Below, one piece after another: positions 27,377-35,539 of a stretch of DNA of 64,000 nt. The notes below the pieces were generated by a model, which saw only the letters and a list, made by a program, of their open reading frames with translations, was not told the origin of the DNA and ran no database searches. Position 1 is the first letter of the stretch; every line of letters begins with the position of its first letter. This DNA is from Goodfellowiella coeruleoviolacea (GTDB taxonomy: Bacteria; Actinomycetota; Actinomycetes; Mycobacteriales; Pseudonocardiaceae), in the NCBI RefSeq assembly GCF_024171785.1, contig NZ_JAMTCK010000015.1:58766-122765 (forward strand). Reading direction: 5' to 3'. Made by a program: the position numbers and the translations under genes.

Positions 27377-28339
27377 CTAACCGGACAGACCGGGGCCGGT
27401 GGGCTCGAACAGCGCGCTGACCGACTCCCCGTCGTGGATGCGGCGCATGGCCTCGGCGAGCGCCGGCGCGATCGACAGGATCCGCAGCTTGGGCACGCGC
27501 TCCTCGACCGGGATCGGCACCGTGTTGGTGCAGACGATCTCCAGCACGTCGGGCTGGTCGCCGATCCGCTTGAGCGCCCCGCCGGAGAACAGCCCGTGCG
27601 TGCAGGCGACCCGGATGGACCGCACGTTCAGCTCGCGCAACCGGTCGAGCAGCTCGATGACCGTGCTGCCCCTGGCGATCTCGTCGTCCAGCACGATCAC
27701 GTCCCGGTCGGCCACGTCGCCGATCACCGAGCTGATGCTCACCCGGTCTTCGGCGAACCGCTGCTTGGCGCCGGCCGCCACCCGAACACCGAGCAGCCGG
27801 GCGAAGTGCGAGGCCTCCTTGGCGTTGCCCAGATCCGGCGACACCACCGTGGTGTTGCTCAGGTCGTACTGGCGGAAGTGGGCGGCCAGTTCGCGCAGCG
27901 CGTGCAGGTGGTCGACCGGCACCCCGAAGAAACCGTGCACCTGCGGCGAGTGCAGGGTCATCGCCAGCACCCGGCTGGCCCCGGCCGCGACCAGCAGGTC
28001 GGCCACGAGCCGGCCGCCGAGGGAAATCCGCGGCGCGTCCTTCTTGTCCGAGCGCGCGTACGCGTAGTGCGGCATCACCACCGTGGTCCGCGCCGCCGAC
28101 GCGCCCCGGGCCGCGTCCAGCATGAGCAGCAGCTCGACCAGGTTCTCCTGCACCGGACGGACCAGCGGCTGGATCAGGAACACGTCCCGTTCCCGGCAGT
28201 TGGCCTGCAACTGGACTTCCAGGCAGTCGTTGGCGAACCGCTGGACCCGCGCCGGATGCAGGGGAACGCCGAGGTGAGCGCAGATTTCCGTGGCCAGTTC
28301 TGGGTGGGCACTGCCGCTGAAGACGGCGATGTCGCGCAC
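27377..28339 (-). CDS. Ribose-phosphate pyrophosphokinase-like protein (divergent Prs paralogue)
   Basis: A 320-residue class I PRPP synthetase fold: ATP-binding region with MPHYAYARSDKK near residue 92, the catalytic His of TLHSPQVHGFFG and the tandem phosphoribosyl domains. The PRPP-binding loop, usually DDxxxTGGT, reads LDDEIARGST, and the flexible-loop KRR is AKQRF. These changes suggest a specialised paralogue rather than the housekeeping enzyme, which in related genomes sits beside glmU. The product would be phosphoribosyl pyrophosphate if active. It converges with pepD across a strong terminator. Confidence 0.8.
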   Translation of the reverse strand: MRDIAVFSGSAHPELATEICAHLGVPLHPARVQRFANDCLEVQLQANCRERDVFLIQPLVRPVQENLVELLLMLDAARGASAARTTVVMPHYAYARSDKKDAPRISLGGRLVADLLVAAGASRVLAMTLHSPQVHGFFGVPVDHLHALRELAAHFRQYDLSNTTVVSPDLGNAKEASHFARLLGVRVAAGAKQRFAEDRVSISSVIGDVADRDVIVLDDEIARGSTVIELLDRLRELNVRSIRVACTHGLFSGGALKRIGDQPDVLEIVCTNTVPIPVEERVPKLRILSIAPALAEAMRRIHDGESVSALFEPTGPGLSG

Positions 28340-28584
28340 GGGGCCGCTCCTGTTCGGAATCTGATCGGTCGGATTGAGCCGGACAAGCGGTCAGGCCGAT
28401 GCTAATCCGCCGTACTGGTGGGTGACACCACAGTGATCGCGCCTGCCCACCCCTGCTGACGTGGCGTCACCCCTGGCCCCCGGCGCCGCCGGCCCGGGTG
28501 CTGGAGGTGACGCGACACGTGGCACAACGCGCCAGCCGGCCGCCACCGCCCGGCGCGTCTGACCAAACGACTACGGTGAGCCGT

Positions 28585-29076
28585 ATGGAACGCAGTGCGC
28601 AGCGCCTCGGGCGTGCCCTGGTCGTGATCGTCAACGACCGGGTCGTGCATGGTGAGAACGAGGACACCACCGGCCCCCTGGTCACCGAGCTGCTGGAAGA
28701 GGCCGGCTTCATCGTGGACGGCACCGTGGCCGTCGCCGGAGAGACGGTGGAGATCCGCAACGCGCTCAACACCGCGGTCATCGGCGGTGTGGACCTGGTG
28801 ATCACCGTGGGCGGCACGGGCGTGTCACCCCGCGACGTGACACCCGACGCCACACTGGGCGTGCTCGACCGGCCGATCCCGGGCGTGGCCGAGGCCCTGC
28901 GCGCCTCGGGCCTGGCCGCGGGCGCGGTGGACGCCGGCATCTCGCGCGGCCTGGTCGGCGTGTCCGGCAGCACCCTGGTCGTCAACCTCGCGGGCTCCCG
29001 CACGGCCGTGCGCGACGGCATGGCCACCCTGTCCACGCTGGTGCCCTACATCATCGAGGAACTGTCCGGCCTCTGA
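28585..29076 (+). CDS. moaB: MogA/MoaB family molybdenum cofactor protein
   Basis: A 163-residue protein of the MoaB/MogA fold with the molybdopterin-binding signature TVGGTGVSPRDVTPDA near residue 76 and the SGSTLVVNLAGS strand. MogA-type proteins adenylate molybdopterin before molybdenum insertion; some MoaB members have lost this. ATG 28585 is chosen because similarity starts there. In M. tuberculosis moaB2 follows pepD and precedes mscL, as here, although a prs-like gene now intervenes. A near-perfect hairpin at 29202-29238 follows. Confidence 0.87.
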   Translation: MERSAQRLGRALVVIVNDRVVHGENEDTTGPLVTELLEEAGFIVDGTVAVAGETVEIRNALNTAVIGGVDLVITVGGTGVSPRDVTPDATLGVLDRPIPGVAEALRASGLAAGAVDAGISRGLVGVSGSTLVVNLAGSRTAVRDGMATLSTLVPYIIEELSGL

Positions 29077-29201
29077 CCGGCGCCAACCAGCCTCCAGCCG
29101 ACCGCTGCCCACCCCTGACCGGCCCCTGTCCGACCTCTGGCCGGCCCCTGACCGGCCACCCGGCACCGGCGGGCCCCCAACACCCGGCAGCCGCCCAGCT
29201 C

Positions 29202-29238
29202 GCTGAGCCCGCGCCACTCCCACCCGCGCGGGCTCAGC
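29202..29238 (+). terminator. Probable terminator after moaB
   Basis: Perfect 13-bp GC-rich arms, GCTGAGCCCGCGC (29202-29214) and GCGCGGGCTCAGC (29226-29238), with an 11-base loop, about 125 bases past the moaB stop. No T-tract follows, which is common for terminators in high-GC actinomycetes. Confidence 0.7.
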
Positions 29239-29426
29239 AGCGCCGATCACTCCGCGACCGCCTGGGGGCCCCTCCCCCCCCCACCCCCCCACCCCGCCCC
29301 CGTCACGCCCTCGTCCCCACCCGCCCCCGCCCCTCGGGCGCTCGACGCGCGTTCCACCCCGGGCTCGTGGTGCTTCCCGGCCCACCCCTGGCCCCGGTGG
29401 TCGCGCGCACGCGGCACCATGGAGCC
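29239..29426. repeat. C-rich low-complexity stretch
   Basis: Between the moaB terminator and the next small gene lies a C-rich tract (about 29265-29340) with runs of up to nine or ten C residues. No gene was seen. Such runs are prone to sequencing and assembly length errors. Confidence 0.6.
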
Positions 29427-29603
29427 ATGGGTGAGCAACAGCAGGAGCCGTCCCGCCGGCCTCGGCACCGGCGGCGGGTCGCCGAGGTGTTCGGTGACGT
29501 GCTGCCGGACACCACCCGGGACGAGCGCGACCCGGGGGAGCAGACCCCCGACCGGGAAGCCTGGTACCGGGAGAACCGGCCGCCGCACCACGAGGACCGC
29601 TGA
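29427..29603 (+). CDS. Small charged protein, unknown function
   Basis: A 58-residue, highly charged protein: basic N-terminal half (RRPRHRRRVAEVFGDVLPD) and acidic/polar C-terminal half ending in WYRENRPPHHEDR. No membrane segment. The VAEVFGDVLPDTT core followed by DERD and a Trp-Tyr-Arg-Glu-Asn end looks like small conserved actinobacterial proteins seen near moaB, but I cannot name a family or function. ATG 29427 gives the compact form; ATG 29367 would add 20 unlikely residues. Confidence 0.6.
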   Translation: MGEQQQEPSRRPRHRRRVAEVFGDVLPDTTRDERDPGEQTPDREAWYRENRPPHHEDR

Positions 29604-29669
29604 CACGCCCGTCCAGCCGCGCCCGGAACCACCCCACCCCGCCCCGGCCCCGAGACCGGCCCGGCCGGG

Positions 29670-30512
29670 TCAGGCCGGGTCGTCGCCCCGGACGAACTGG
29701 TCGCGGATCCCGGCCAGGAAGGTCTGGTCGTCCTGGGCCTCGCGCCGGGCGATGGTCTCCTCGGCATCCGGTCCCGCGAGGTAGCGCAGCTGGTCGGTGC
29801 CGTCGGTGGCCGCCCGGTAGATCACCTCAGCCACCAGCGCCGGCTCGGCGGCCTGTTCGGTGATCGGGGCGAAAGCGGTGAACACGTTCCTGATGATCTC
29901 CTGGAACTCCACCAGCCTCTCGTCGTTGGGAATGTCCATGGTGCGGCCGAAGTCGGTGCGGACGACGCCGGGCTCGACGATCTTCACCCGGACACCGACC
30001 TCGGCCAGTTCGAAGCTCAGTGCCTCGCTCGCGCCCTCGATGGCGAACTTGCTGCCGTGGTAGAGGGTGCCGAGCGGAAAGGTCATCCGCCCGCCGACCG
30101 AGGACAGGTTGACGATCACGCCGGAGCGCCTGGCGCGGAACAGCGGCAACACCGCCTTCGTGGTCTCCAGCAGGCCGATGACGTTGGTGTCGAACAGGCG
30201 CCGCACCGTGTCCATCGGGGTCGCTTCCAACGGCCCGTACACGCCGTAGCCGGCGTTGTTGACCAGCACGTCGATCCCGCCGAACCGCTCGACACCGGCC
30301 CGCACCGCCGCGGTGATGGAACCCGAGTCGGTGACGTCCAGGCGGGTGACCAGGACGCGGTCGAGGTCGCCCAACTCCTGCTCGTCCTCGGGCCGGCGCA
30401 TCGTGGCGACCACGTTCCAGCCGCGTTCCTCGAACAGCAGGGCGGTGGCTCGCCCGATTCCCCGGGAAGCCCCGGTGACCAGGACTGTTCCGGCAGCTGG
30501 TGGGTTCGTCAT
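29670..30512 (-). CDS. SDR family oxidoreductase
   Basis: About 280 residues from ATG 30512, which is preceded by AGGAG at eight bases; ATG 30539 is possible. Classical SDR motifs: VTGASRGIGRAT, NNAGYGVYG, the serine strand NLSSVGG, catalytic Tyr-Lys in YHGSKFA, and the PGVVRTDFG loop. The YGVYGPLEATP pattern occurs in SDRs annotated as ketoreductases or retinol-dehydrogenase-like enzymes. It sits alone on the minus strand between moaB and mscL, a position without an SDR in M. tuberculosis. Confidence 0.85.
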   Translation of the reverse strand: MTNPPAAGTVLVTGASRGIGRATALLFEERGWNVVATMRRPEDEQELGDLDRVLVTRLDVTDSGSITAAVRAGVERFGGIDVLVNNAGYGVYGPLEATPMDTVRRLFDTNVIGLLETTKAVLPLFRARRSGVIVNLSSVGGRMTFPLGTLYHGSKFAIEGASEALSFELAEVGVRVKIVEPGVVRTDFGRTMDIPNDERLVEFQEIIRNVFTAFAPITEQAAEPALVAEVIYRAATDGTDQLRYLAGPDAEETIARREAQDDQTFLAGIRDQFVRGDDPA

Positions 30513-30601
30513 GGCAGCGCTCCTGTCGTCGTCGGTCATGGCACCGACATCTGGCTACTGGTGCGCGCTCCCCGGGACAAGGGCGAACCGGCGATCGGTC
30601 G

Positions 30602-31081
30602 TCAGACCAGCGGCGGGGCCTCACCTCCCCGCGGGGGCCGAGTCGCCTGCTGGACCTGCCCGTGCTGCTGCCCGTGCCCGGCGGCGGCCTGCTGCGCGCG
30701 GAGCAGGTCGCGGATCTCGGTCAGCAACTCGACGTCGGTCGGTTCGGCCGGCCCAGCCTCCTTGCCGCGCTTGCGGCGCTCCTGGATCGCCCGCATGGGC
30801 AGCACGAAGATGAAGTAGACGACGGCCGCCACGATCACGAAGTTGACCGCCGCGGTGATCACGCCGCCGAAGTCGATGACGATCGGGGTGCCGTCCGGCT
30901 TGGTGCCGATCCTCGGCCCGAGCTGCCCGGTGCTCGCCGGCCCGATCGCGTCGACGATCGGTTGGATCAGGTGCGTGGTGATGGCGCTGACGATCGCCGT
31001 GAACGCGGTACCGACGACCACGGCCACAGCCAGGTCGATCACGTTGCCGCGCATCAGGAAGTCCTTGAAGCCCCTCAGCAT
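30602..31081 (-). CDS. mscL: Large-conductance mechanosensitive channel MscL
   Basis: A 159-residue MscL. The N-terminal amphipathic helix MLRGFKDFLMRGNVIDLAVAV leads into TM1 with VVVGTAFTAIV. A periplasmic loop of about 40 residues is followed by TM2 (NFVIVAAVVYFIFVLP) and the cytoplasmic RAIQERRKR cluster. The tail is longer than in E. coli and Gln/His/Pro-rich. It forms a homopentameric tension-gated pore that protects against hypo-osmotic shock. Position after moaB matches the mycobacterial order. Confidence 0.93.
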   Translation of the reverse strand: MLRGFKDFLMRGNVIDLAVAVVVGTAFTAIVSAITTHLIQPIVDAIGPASTGQLGPRIGTKPDGTPIVIDFGGVITAAVNFVIVAAVVYFIFVLPMRAIQERRKRGKEAGPAEPTDVELLTEIRDLLRAQQAAAGHGQQHGQVQQATRPPRGGEAPPLV

Positions 31082-31145
31082 GGTGCGATCCCTTGTCCCT
31101 TGCCTCCCCGGGGACGGTCCGACCGTGGCCGCCCGACGAACAGTG

Positions 31146-31811
31146 TTAGCGGAGCGTAACTGTCACCGGGTGCTGGAGTGAGGCGCCCGCCACCGCGGCG
31201 GAGTCGTCCCTGGCCACGGCCAGCACGACCAGCTGTCCGTGGTCGCGCTCCGACCGGTCGACGGGACGCACGGTGACCACGGTGGCGCCGTCGGCCAGGA
31301 TCTCGCCGGCTGTGCCGACCGAGTCGCCAGCCACCACGTCCACCCGGCTGCCCGGGTGCAGCAGGTCGGCGACGGCGGGATCGGCCAGCCGAACGGCCAC
31401 GGCCACGGCGTTGGGATCGGCGCCGCTGGGCAGGGCGCTGTCCGCGCCGACCAGGCGTGCGTCCGTGAGCGGTTCGCCCGCGCGGGCCGCGCCGGCCAGC
31501 ACCCGACCCACGGCGGTGGCCGGTTCGGTGAGCGCGCCGGCCGGCACCAGGTGCGTTGGCATGGCGACCGGGCGGACGTCGTCGCGGGTCAGCGTCTGGC
31601 CCGGGGCGAGATCCCTGGCCGTGACCAGCGTGGTGGCCGCCGCCTCGGACGCGGTGGCCGGTGGGAACAACGCCAGGCCGACGGCCAGCAGCGCGAGCAG
31701 TGCCGCGACCAGTCGACGGGGCAGCGTCAGCCGAGCCAGCCAACCGGCGCCCAGTCGGCGGAACCGGTCGTGGAACAGGGGCGCCAGCGGCGTGCTCGTG
31801 GTGTTCGTCAC
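31146..31811 (-). CDS. SAF domain protein (CpaB/RcpC-like)
   Basis: A 221-residue membrane-anchored protein. A cytoplasmic N-terminus is followed by one helix (LVAALLALLAVGLALF) and a SAF domain beginning TTLVTARDLAPGQTLTRDDVR. A second beta-rich region contains LLHPGSRVDVVAG. SAF/CpaB proteins assist assembly of Flp/tight-adherence pili, but no other pilus gene is near, so the role is open. GTG 31811 follows GGAGAA. Its upstream region has two DnaA-box-like 9-mers and a TAGCGT -10, a layout shared with two other sites in this window. Confidence 0.75.
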   Translation of the reverse strand: MTNTTSTPLAPLFHDRFRRLGAGWLARLTLPRRLVAALLALLAVGLALFPPATASEAAATTLVTARDLAPGQTLTRDDVRPVAMPTHLVPAGALTEPATAVGRVLAGAARAGEPLTDARLVGADSALPSGADPNAVAVAVRLADPAVADLLHPGSRVDVVAGDSVGTAGEILADGATVVTVRPVDRSERDHGQLVVLAVARDDSAAVAGASLQHPVTVTLR

Positions 31812-31869
31812 GTCTTCTCCTTCACGGTGGTGATCCGCTGGTGAGGCGGATCACGTGGTGTCGGAATCG

Positions 31870-31943
31870 ACGCTAGGCAGGTTCGACGCTGGTGGCGAGA
31901 GGGTGTTGTCGGCCTGTGGATAACTTCCGTGGCCTGTGGATAA
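31870..31943 (-). promoter_or_regulatory. Paired DnaA-box-like sites upstream of SAF gene promoter
   Basis: Two exact TTATCCACA boxes, read on the minus strand at 31943-31935 and 31923-31915, are 20 bp apart. A TAGCGT hexamer (31875-31870) begins 48 bp after the start of the second box and could be the -10 of the SAF gene. The box sequence is the DnaA consensus. The same 48-bp offset is found at 52871/52919 and 61754/61802. Confidence 0.65.
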
Positions 31944-31949
31944 CTCCGG

Positions 31950-32297
31950 TCAGGAGCTGGCCGCGCTCGCGGCGGCCGGCTTGCTCGCCGACGAGGAACC
32001 GCTGTCGGAGGAACTCTTGGTCGAGGAGCTGTCGCTGGACGAGCCCGAGGAGTCGCTGGACTTCTTGGCCTCACCCGAGCTGCTGGTGCTGCTCGACTTG
32101 CTGGCGCCGCCCTTGCTGTCCGAGCGGCTGTCGTTGCGGTAGAAGCCGCTGCCCTTGAACACGATGCCCACCGCTCCGTAGAGCTTGCGCAGCCGCCCGG
32201 AGCACTCGGGGCACTCGGTCAGCGACGCGTCGGAGAAGGACTGCACCGCCTCGAAGCGGTGATCGCACTCGGTGCAGGCGTACTGGTAGGTGGGCAC
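31950..32297 (-). CDS. FmdB-type zinc-ribbon protein with disordered tail (Ruc-like chaperone)
   Basis: A 115-residue protein from GTG 32297, which is preceded by GGAGG. Residues 1-42 form a zinc ribbon with Cys8-x2-Cys11 and Cys29-x2-Cys32. The rest is a low-complexity Ser/Lys/Asp tail with no fold. This two-part design, its location upstream of the folate cyclo-ligase and galU, and the CIRCE element upstream match M. tuberculosis Rv0991c, described as the redox-regulated chaperone Ruc, whose cysteines release zinc on oxidation. Orthology is inferred from design and neighbours. Confidence 0.8.
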   Translation of the reverse strand: MPTYQYACTECDHRFEAVQSFSDASLTECPECSGRLRKLYGAVGIVFKGSGFYRNDSRSDSKGGASKSSSTSSSGEAKKSSDSSGSSSDSSSTKSSSDSGSSSASKPAAASAASS

Positions 32298-32326
32298 GGT
32301 CGCTCCCTCCACAGGGAATCCCTCGG

Positions 32327-32357
32327 CATTGGCACTCTCGACCCGAGAGTGCCAATG
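32327..32357. promoter_or_regulatory. CIRCE element (HrcA operator)
   Basis: Perfect inverted repeat with arms CATTGGCACTCTCG (32327-32340) and CGAGAGTGCCAATG (32344-32357). Its core TTGGCACTC-N9-GAGTGCCAA keeps the exact nine-base spacer of CIRCE (TTAGCACTC-N9-GAGTGCTAA), with one symmetric base change. It lies 30 bases upstream of the Ruc-like start, so that gene is probably repressed by HrcA and induced by heat or protein-folding stress. Confidence 0.88.
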
Positions 32358-32498
32358 AGATGATGCGGCACGCTGGACACCACGCGCAACATTCCTGCAC
32401 AACGCCACATTTCCAGGCCACGGCGCCCAGCCGCCGGAGCCGGACCAGGCCCGTCCAGGGCCGGCCCCGCGGTCGCCAGCGCCGCGGCCGTGCCGGGC

Positions 32499-33158
32499 TC
32501 AGCGGGCGGACGGCAACAGCCGGACCAGGCCCCGCCCCGGGGTCAGCGCCGCGGTCATCCGCACGTCGTGCGGCTCGGCCGGCAACTCGGCCACCACCTC
32601 GTCGTCGCGGACCACGGCCACCAGCGGGGAGGCCGGACGCGCCAGGGCCAGCGAGCGGTCGTAGTGCCCGCCACCCCGACCCAGCCGCACGCCGGCGCGG
32701 TCCACGGCCAGCGCCGGCACCAGCACCGCCCGCGCCTCGGTGACCGCGGCCGCGCCGAGCCGGACGCCCGCTGGCTCGCGCAGCCCGTGCCGGCCGGGCG
32801 CCAACCCCGCCGCACCGGTGAACACCGACCACTCCAGCGGTGCCGCGCCCACCACCACCGGCAGCAGCACCCGGTAGCCGGCGCCGGCCAGCCGGTCGAG
32901 CAGGTCCAGGGAACCCGGCTCGGCGCCCACCGGCACGTACGCGCACACCACCGGCTCCCCGGTGGCGGGCACGCCCAGCGCGGCCAGCGCGTCGAGCACA
33001 CCGTCGGCCAGCCGCGCCGCGTCGGCCGCGCGCACCCCGTCCGGCACGGCGCGCCGCGCGGCCAGCAACCGGGCGCGCAGCCGCGCCTTGTCCGCCCGAG
33101 CGCCGTTGTCCGCATCGGACCCGTTGTTCACCACGGTGTCCATCGTGGTCTGGTCCAC
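32499..33158 (-). CDS. 5-formyltetrahydrofolate cyclo-ligase
   Basis: A 219-residue enzyme that converts 5-formyl-THF to 5,10-methenyl-THF with ATP hydrolysis. The N-terminal segment DKARLRARLLAARRAVPD is typical, and the ATP-binding glycine loop RLGRGGGHYDRSL near residue 155 is the family signature. GTG 33158 is the listed start; ATG 33143 would be five residues shorter. It is divergent from galU, as in M. tuberculosis. Confidence 0.88.
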   Translation of the reverse strand: MDQTTMDTVVNNGSDADNGARADKARLRARLLAARRAVPDGVRAADAARLADGVLDALAALGVPATGEPVVCAYVPVGAEPGSLDLLDRLAGAGYRVLLPVVVGAAPLEWSVFTGAAGLAPGRHGLREPAGVRLGAAAVTEARAVLVPALAVDRAGVRLGRGGGHYDRSLALARPASPLVAVVRDDEVVAELPAEPHDVRMTAALTPGRGLVRLLPSAR

Positions 33159-33264
33159 GTGACGCGTTCCACCGGACTCACCAAACCGGCCGGCGCGGGC
33201 ACGGGTTTTCCAGTCACAGCGATTTCCCAGCCGGCGTCAAGGCGACCGGTTGAGCGCTCGCCGT

Positions 33265-33270
33265 TAGGCT
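33265..33270 (+). promoter_or_regulatory. -10 box for near-leaderless galU
   Basis: TAGGCT ends nine bases before ATG 33279, so transcription should start within a base or two of the start codon. The same hexamer is seen before metG (62812-62817). Confidence 0.5.
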
Positions 33271-33278
33271 CGCAAACC

Positions 33279-34169
33279 ATGAGCTCGACGAGCGCCTTCC
33301 ACACAGCAATCGTGCCAGCCGCCGGGCTGGGTACCCGTTTCCTGCCCACCACCAAGGCAGTGCCCAAGGAACTGCTTCCGGTGGTGGACACCCCGGGAAT
33401 CGAACTCGTCGCCGCCGAAGCGGCCGAGGCTGGCGCGGACCGTTTGGTGATCGTGACCTCACCGGACAAGGAGTCGGTTGGCGAGTACTTCAAGCCGCAG
33501 CCGGAGCTGGAGAACACGCTGCGTGAGCGCGGAAAGACCGACCTGCTGGCCAAGGTGCGCCGCGCGCCCGACCTGATCAAGGTGGAGATCGCGCTGCAGC
33601 ACAAGGCATTGGGGCTCGGCCACGCGATCGGCTGCGCCGAACCGAATCTGACCGACGCGGACGAAGCGGTCGCGGTACTGCTGCCGGACGATCTGGTGCT
33701 GCCGACCGGAGTACTGACCAAGATGGCCGCGGTGCGCCAGCAGTACGGCGGCACCGTGCTGTGCGCATTCGACATTCCGCGCGAGCAGATTTCCGCCTAC
33801 GGCGTTTTCGACGTTGCCGACACCGGCGACGAGGACGTGAAAAAGGTCGTCGGCATGGTGGAGAAACCACCCGCCGATCAGGCGCCGTCCACCTTTGCCG
33901 CAGCCGGCCGGTACCTGTTGGACCGGGCCATCTTCGACGCCATCAAGCGCATCACCCCGGGCGCCGGCGGCGAACTCCAGATCACCGACGCGATCGCGCT
34001 GCTGATCGCCGAGGGTCACCCGGTGCACGTGGTGGTGCACCGTGGCGGACGCCACGATCTGGGCAATCCCGGCGGGTTCCTCCGCGCTGCCGTGGACTTC
34101 GCCCTCGATCATCCTGACTACGGTCCCGATTTGGCGGAGTGGCTGCGGGACCGCGTCCGGAACGCCTGA
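33279..34169 (+). CDS. galU: UTP-glucose-1-phosphate uridylyltransferase
   Basis: A 296-residue bacterial GalU making UDP-glucose from UTP and glucose-1-phosphate. The nucleotide-binding signature PAAGLGTRFLPTTKAVPKEL is at residues 13-32, with the HKALGLGHA and LPDDLVL regions following. UDP-glucose feeds glycolipid, polysaccharide and Leloir-pathway reactions, so it also serves the GalT encoded 8 kb away. ATG 33279 is set by the family N-terminus. The next gene, glp, starts 20 bases after its stop and is probably cotranscribed. Confidence 0.93.
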   Translation: MSSTSAFHTAIVPAAGLGTRFLPTTKAVPKELLPVVDTPGIELVAAEAAEAGADRLVIVTSPDKESVGEYFKPQPELENTLRERGKTDLLAKVRRAPDLIKVEIALQHKALGLGHAIGCAEPNLTDADEAVAVLLPDDLVLPTGVLTKMAAVRQQYGGTVLCAFDIPREQISAYGVFDVADTGDEDVKKVVGMVEKPPADQAPSTFAAAGRYLLDRAIFDAIKRITPGAGGELQITDAIALLIAEGHPVHVVVHRGGRHDLGNPGGFLRAAVDFALDHPDYGPDLAEWLRDRVRNA

Positions 34170-34189
34170 ACGGCAACGAGGTCAGCACC

Positions 34190-35422
34190 ATGAAGTCAGT
34201 GGACGAGCAGCTTTCCCGCGTGATCGCCACGGCGGTCCGACCGGCCCCGGTGCGGGTCGCCATCGCCGAGGCACAGGGGCTGTTGTGCGCCGAGGAGGTC
34301 GTCGCGGAACGGGCGCTGCCCGGGTTCGACCAGGCGGCGGTCGACGGGTACGCGGTGCGCAGCGTGGATGTGCAGGGGGCCGGTGAGCAGTCCGTGGTGC
34401 TGCCGGTGGTCGGCGAGATCACCCCGGGCTCGCGGCAGCCGAGGCGGCTGCAGCCCGGCCAGGCCGTGCGCGTGGTCACCGGAGCCCCGCTGCCGACACT
34501 GGCCGACGCCGTGGTGCCGCTCAGCCACACCGACAGCGACACCCAGGACACGACCAAGGTCACCGTGCGCCAGCCGGTGCCCTCGGCCGCCTTCGTCCGG
34601 CGCACCGGCGAGGACGTGCAGGTCGGTGAGGTGGCCGTGCGGCGGGGCACGGTGATCGGTCCGGCCCACGTCGGCCTGCTCGCCGCGGTGGGCCGGACCA
34701 AGGTGCTGGCCCACCCCCGGCCGCGCGTCTCGGTGATCTCCGTCGGTGTCGAACTGGTGGACATCGAGCGCAACCCGGGCCAGGGGCAGGTCTACGACGT
34801 CAACTCCTACGCGCTGGCCGCCGCCGCCCGCGACGCCGGTGCCGAGGTGAGCCGGGTCGGCATCCTCGGCAGCGAGAAGCGGCGGCTGCGCGAGGTCGTG
34901 GAGGGGCGGCTGCTGCTGTCCGAGATCGTGGTGGTGGCCGGTGGGGTGGGCGGTTCGGCCGGGGACCAGGTCCGGGCCGCCCTGGCCGACCTCGGTGAGA
35001 TCGACACGACCAGGGTCGCCATGCACCCCGGGTCGGTGCAGGGCTTCGGCCGGCTGGGCCCGGACGCGGTGCCCACCTTCCTGCTGCCCGGCAACCCGAG
35101 CAGCGCCCTGGTCGTGTTCGAGGTGCTGATCCGGCCGCTGATCCGAACCGCGCTCGGCAAGCCCAACCCGTTCCGCCGGGTGGTCAACGCCCGGCTGCTG
35201 GCCCCGCTCAGCTCCACCAAGGGGCGGCGCGGCTTCCTGCGCGGCCAGCTGCTGCGGGACACCGACACCGGCGAGTACCTGGTGCAGCCGCTGGGCACCT
35301 CCGGTTCGCACCTGCTCGTCTCACTGGCCGAGGCCAACTGCCTCATCGTGGTCGACGACGACGTCAGCGAGGTGGCCGCGGGCGAACAGGTGCCCGTGAG
35401 CTTCCTGGCGCAACGCGGTTGA
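34190..35422 (+). CDS. glp: Gephyrin-like protein Glp (MoeA family)
   Basis: A 410-residue MoeA/gephyrin homologue: FDQAAVDGYAVRS near residue 48, the TGAPLPTLADAVVP loop, the MogA-like domain III with GGVGGSAGDQV, and PGNPSSALVVFEVL in the C-terminal part. Two catalytic signatures are eroded: the usual GDYD-type motif is AGDQ, and MxPGKP is MHPGSV. In Corynebacterium a MoeA-like Glp binds FtsZ and a membrane receptor, GlpR, in cell division. The neighbour set galU-glp-rimJ-glpR is the same here. A division role is inferred; residual molybdopterin activity cannot be excluded. Confidence 0.82.
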   Translation: MKSVDEQLSRVIATAVRPAPVRVAIAEAQGLLCAEEVVAERALPGFDQAAVDGYAVRSVDVQGAGEQSVVLPVVGEITPGSRQPRRLQPGQAVRVVTGAPLPTLADAVVPLSHTDSDTQDTTKVTVRQPVPSAAFVRRTGEDVQVGEVAVRRGTVIGPAHVGLLAAVGRTKVLAHPRPRVSVISVGVELVDIERNPGQGQVYDVNSYALAAAARDAGAEVSRVGILGSEKRRLREVVEGRLLLSEIVVVAGGVGGSAGDQVRAALADLGEIDTTRVAMHPGSVQGFGRLGPDAVPTFLLPGNPSSALVVFEVLIRPLIRTALGKPNPFRRVVNARLLAPLSSTKGRRGFLRGQLLRDTDTGEYLVQPLGTSGSHLLVSLAEANCLIVVDDDVSEVAAGEQVPVSFLAQRG

Positions 35423-35539
35423 ACCGGCTGAGCTTCCAGAACCGCACCGGTTGACCGCCCGGCATGATCGGCCAGGATGAACTCGTGGTGCGGCGGTGGG
35501 GACCGTGCGGCGGTGGACGGCGGCGGGAACGAGGGTGCG

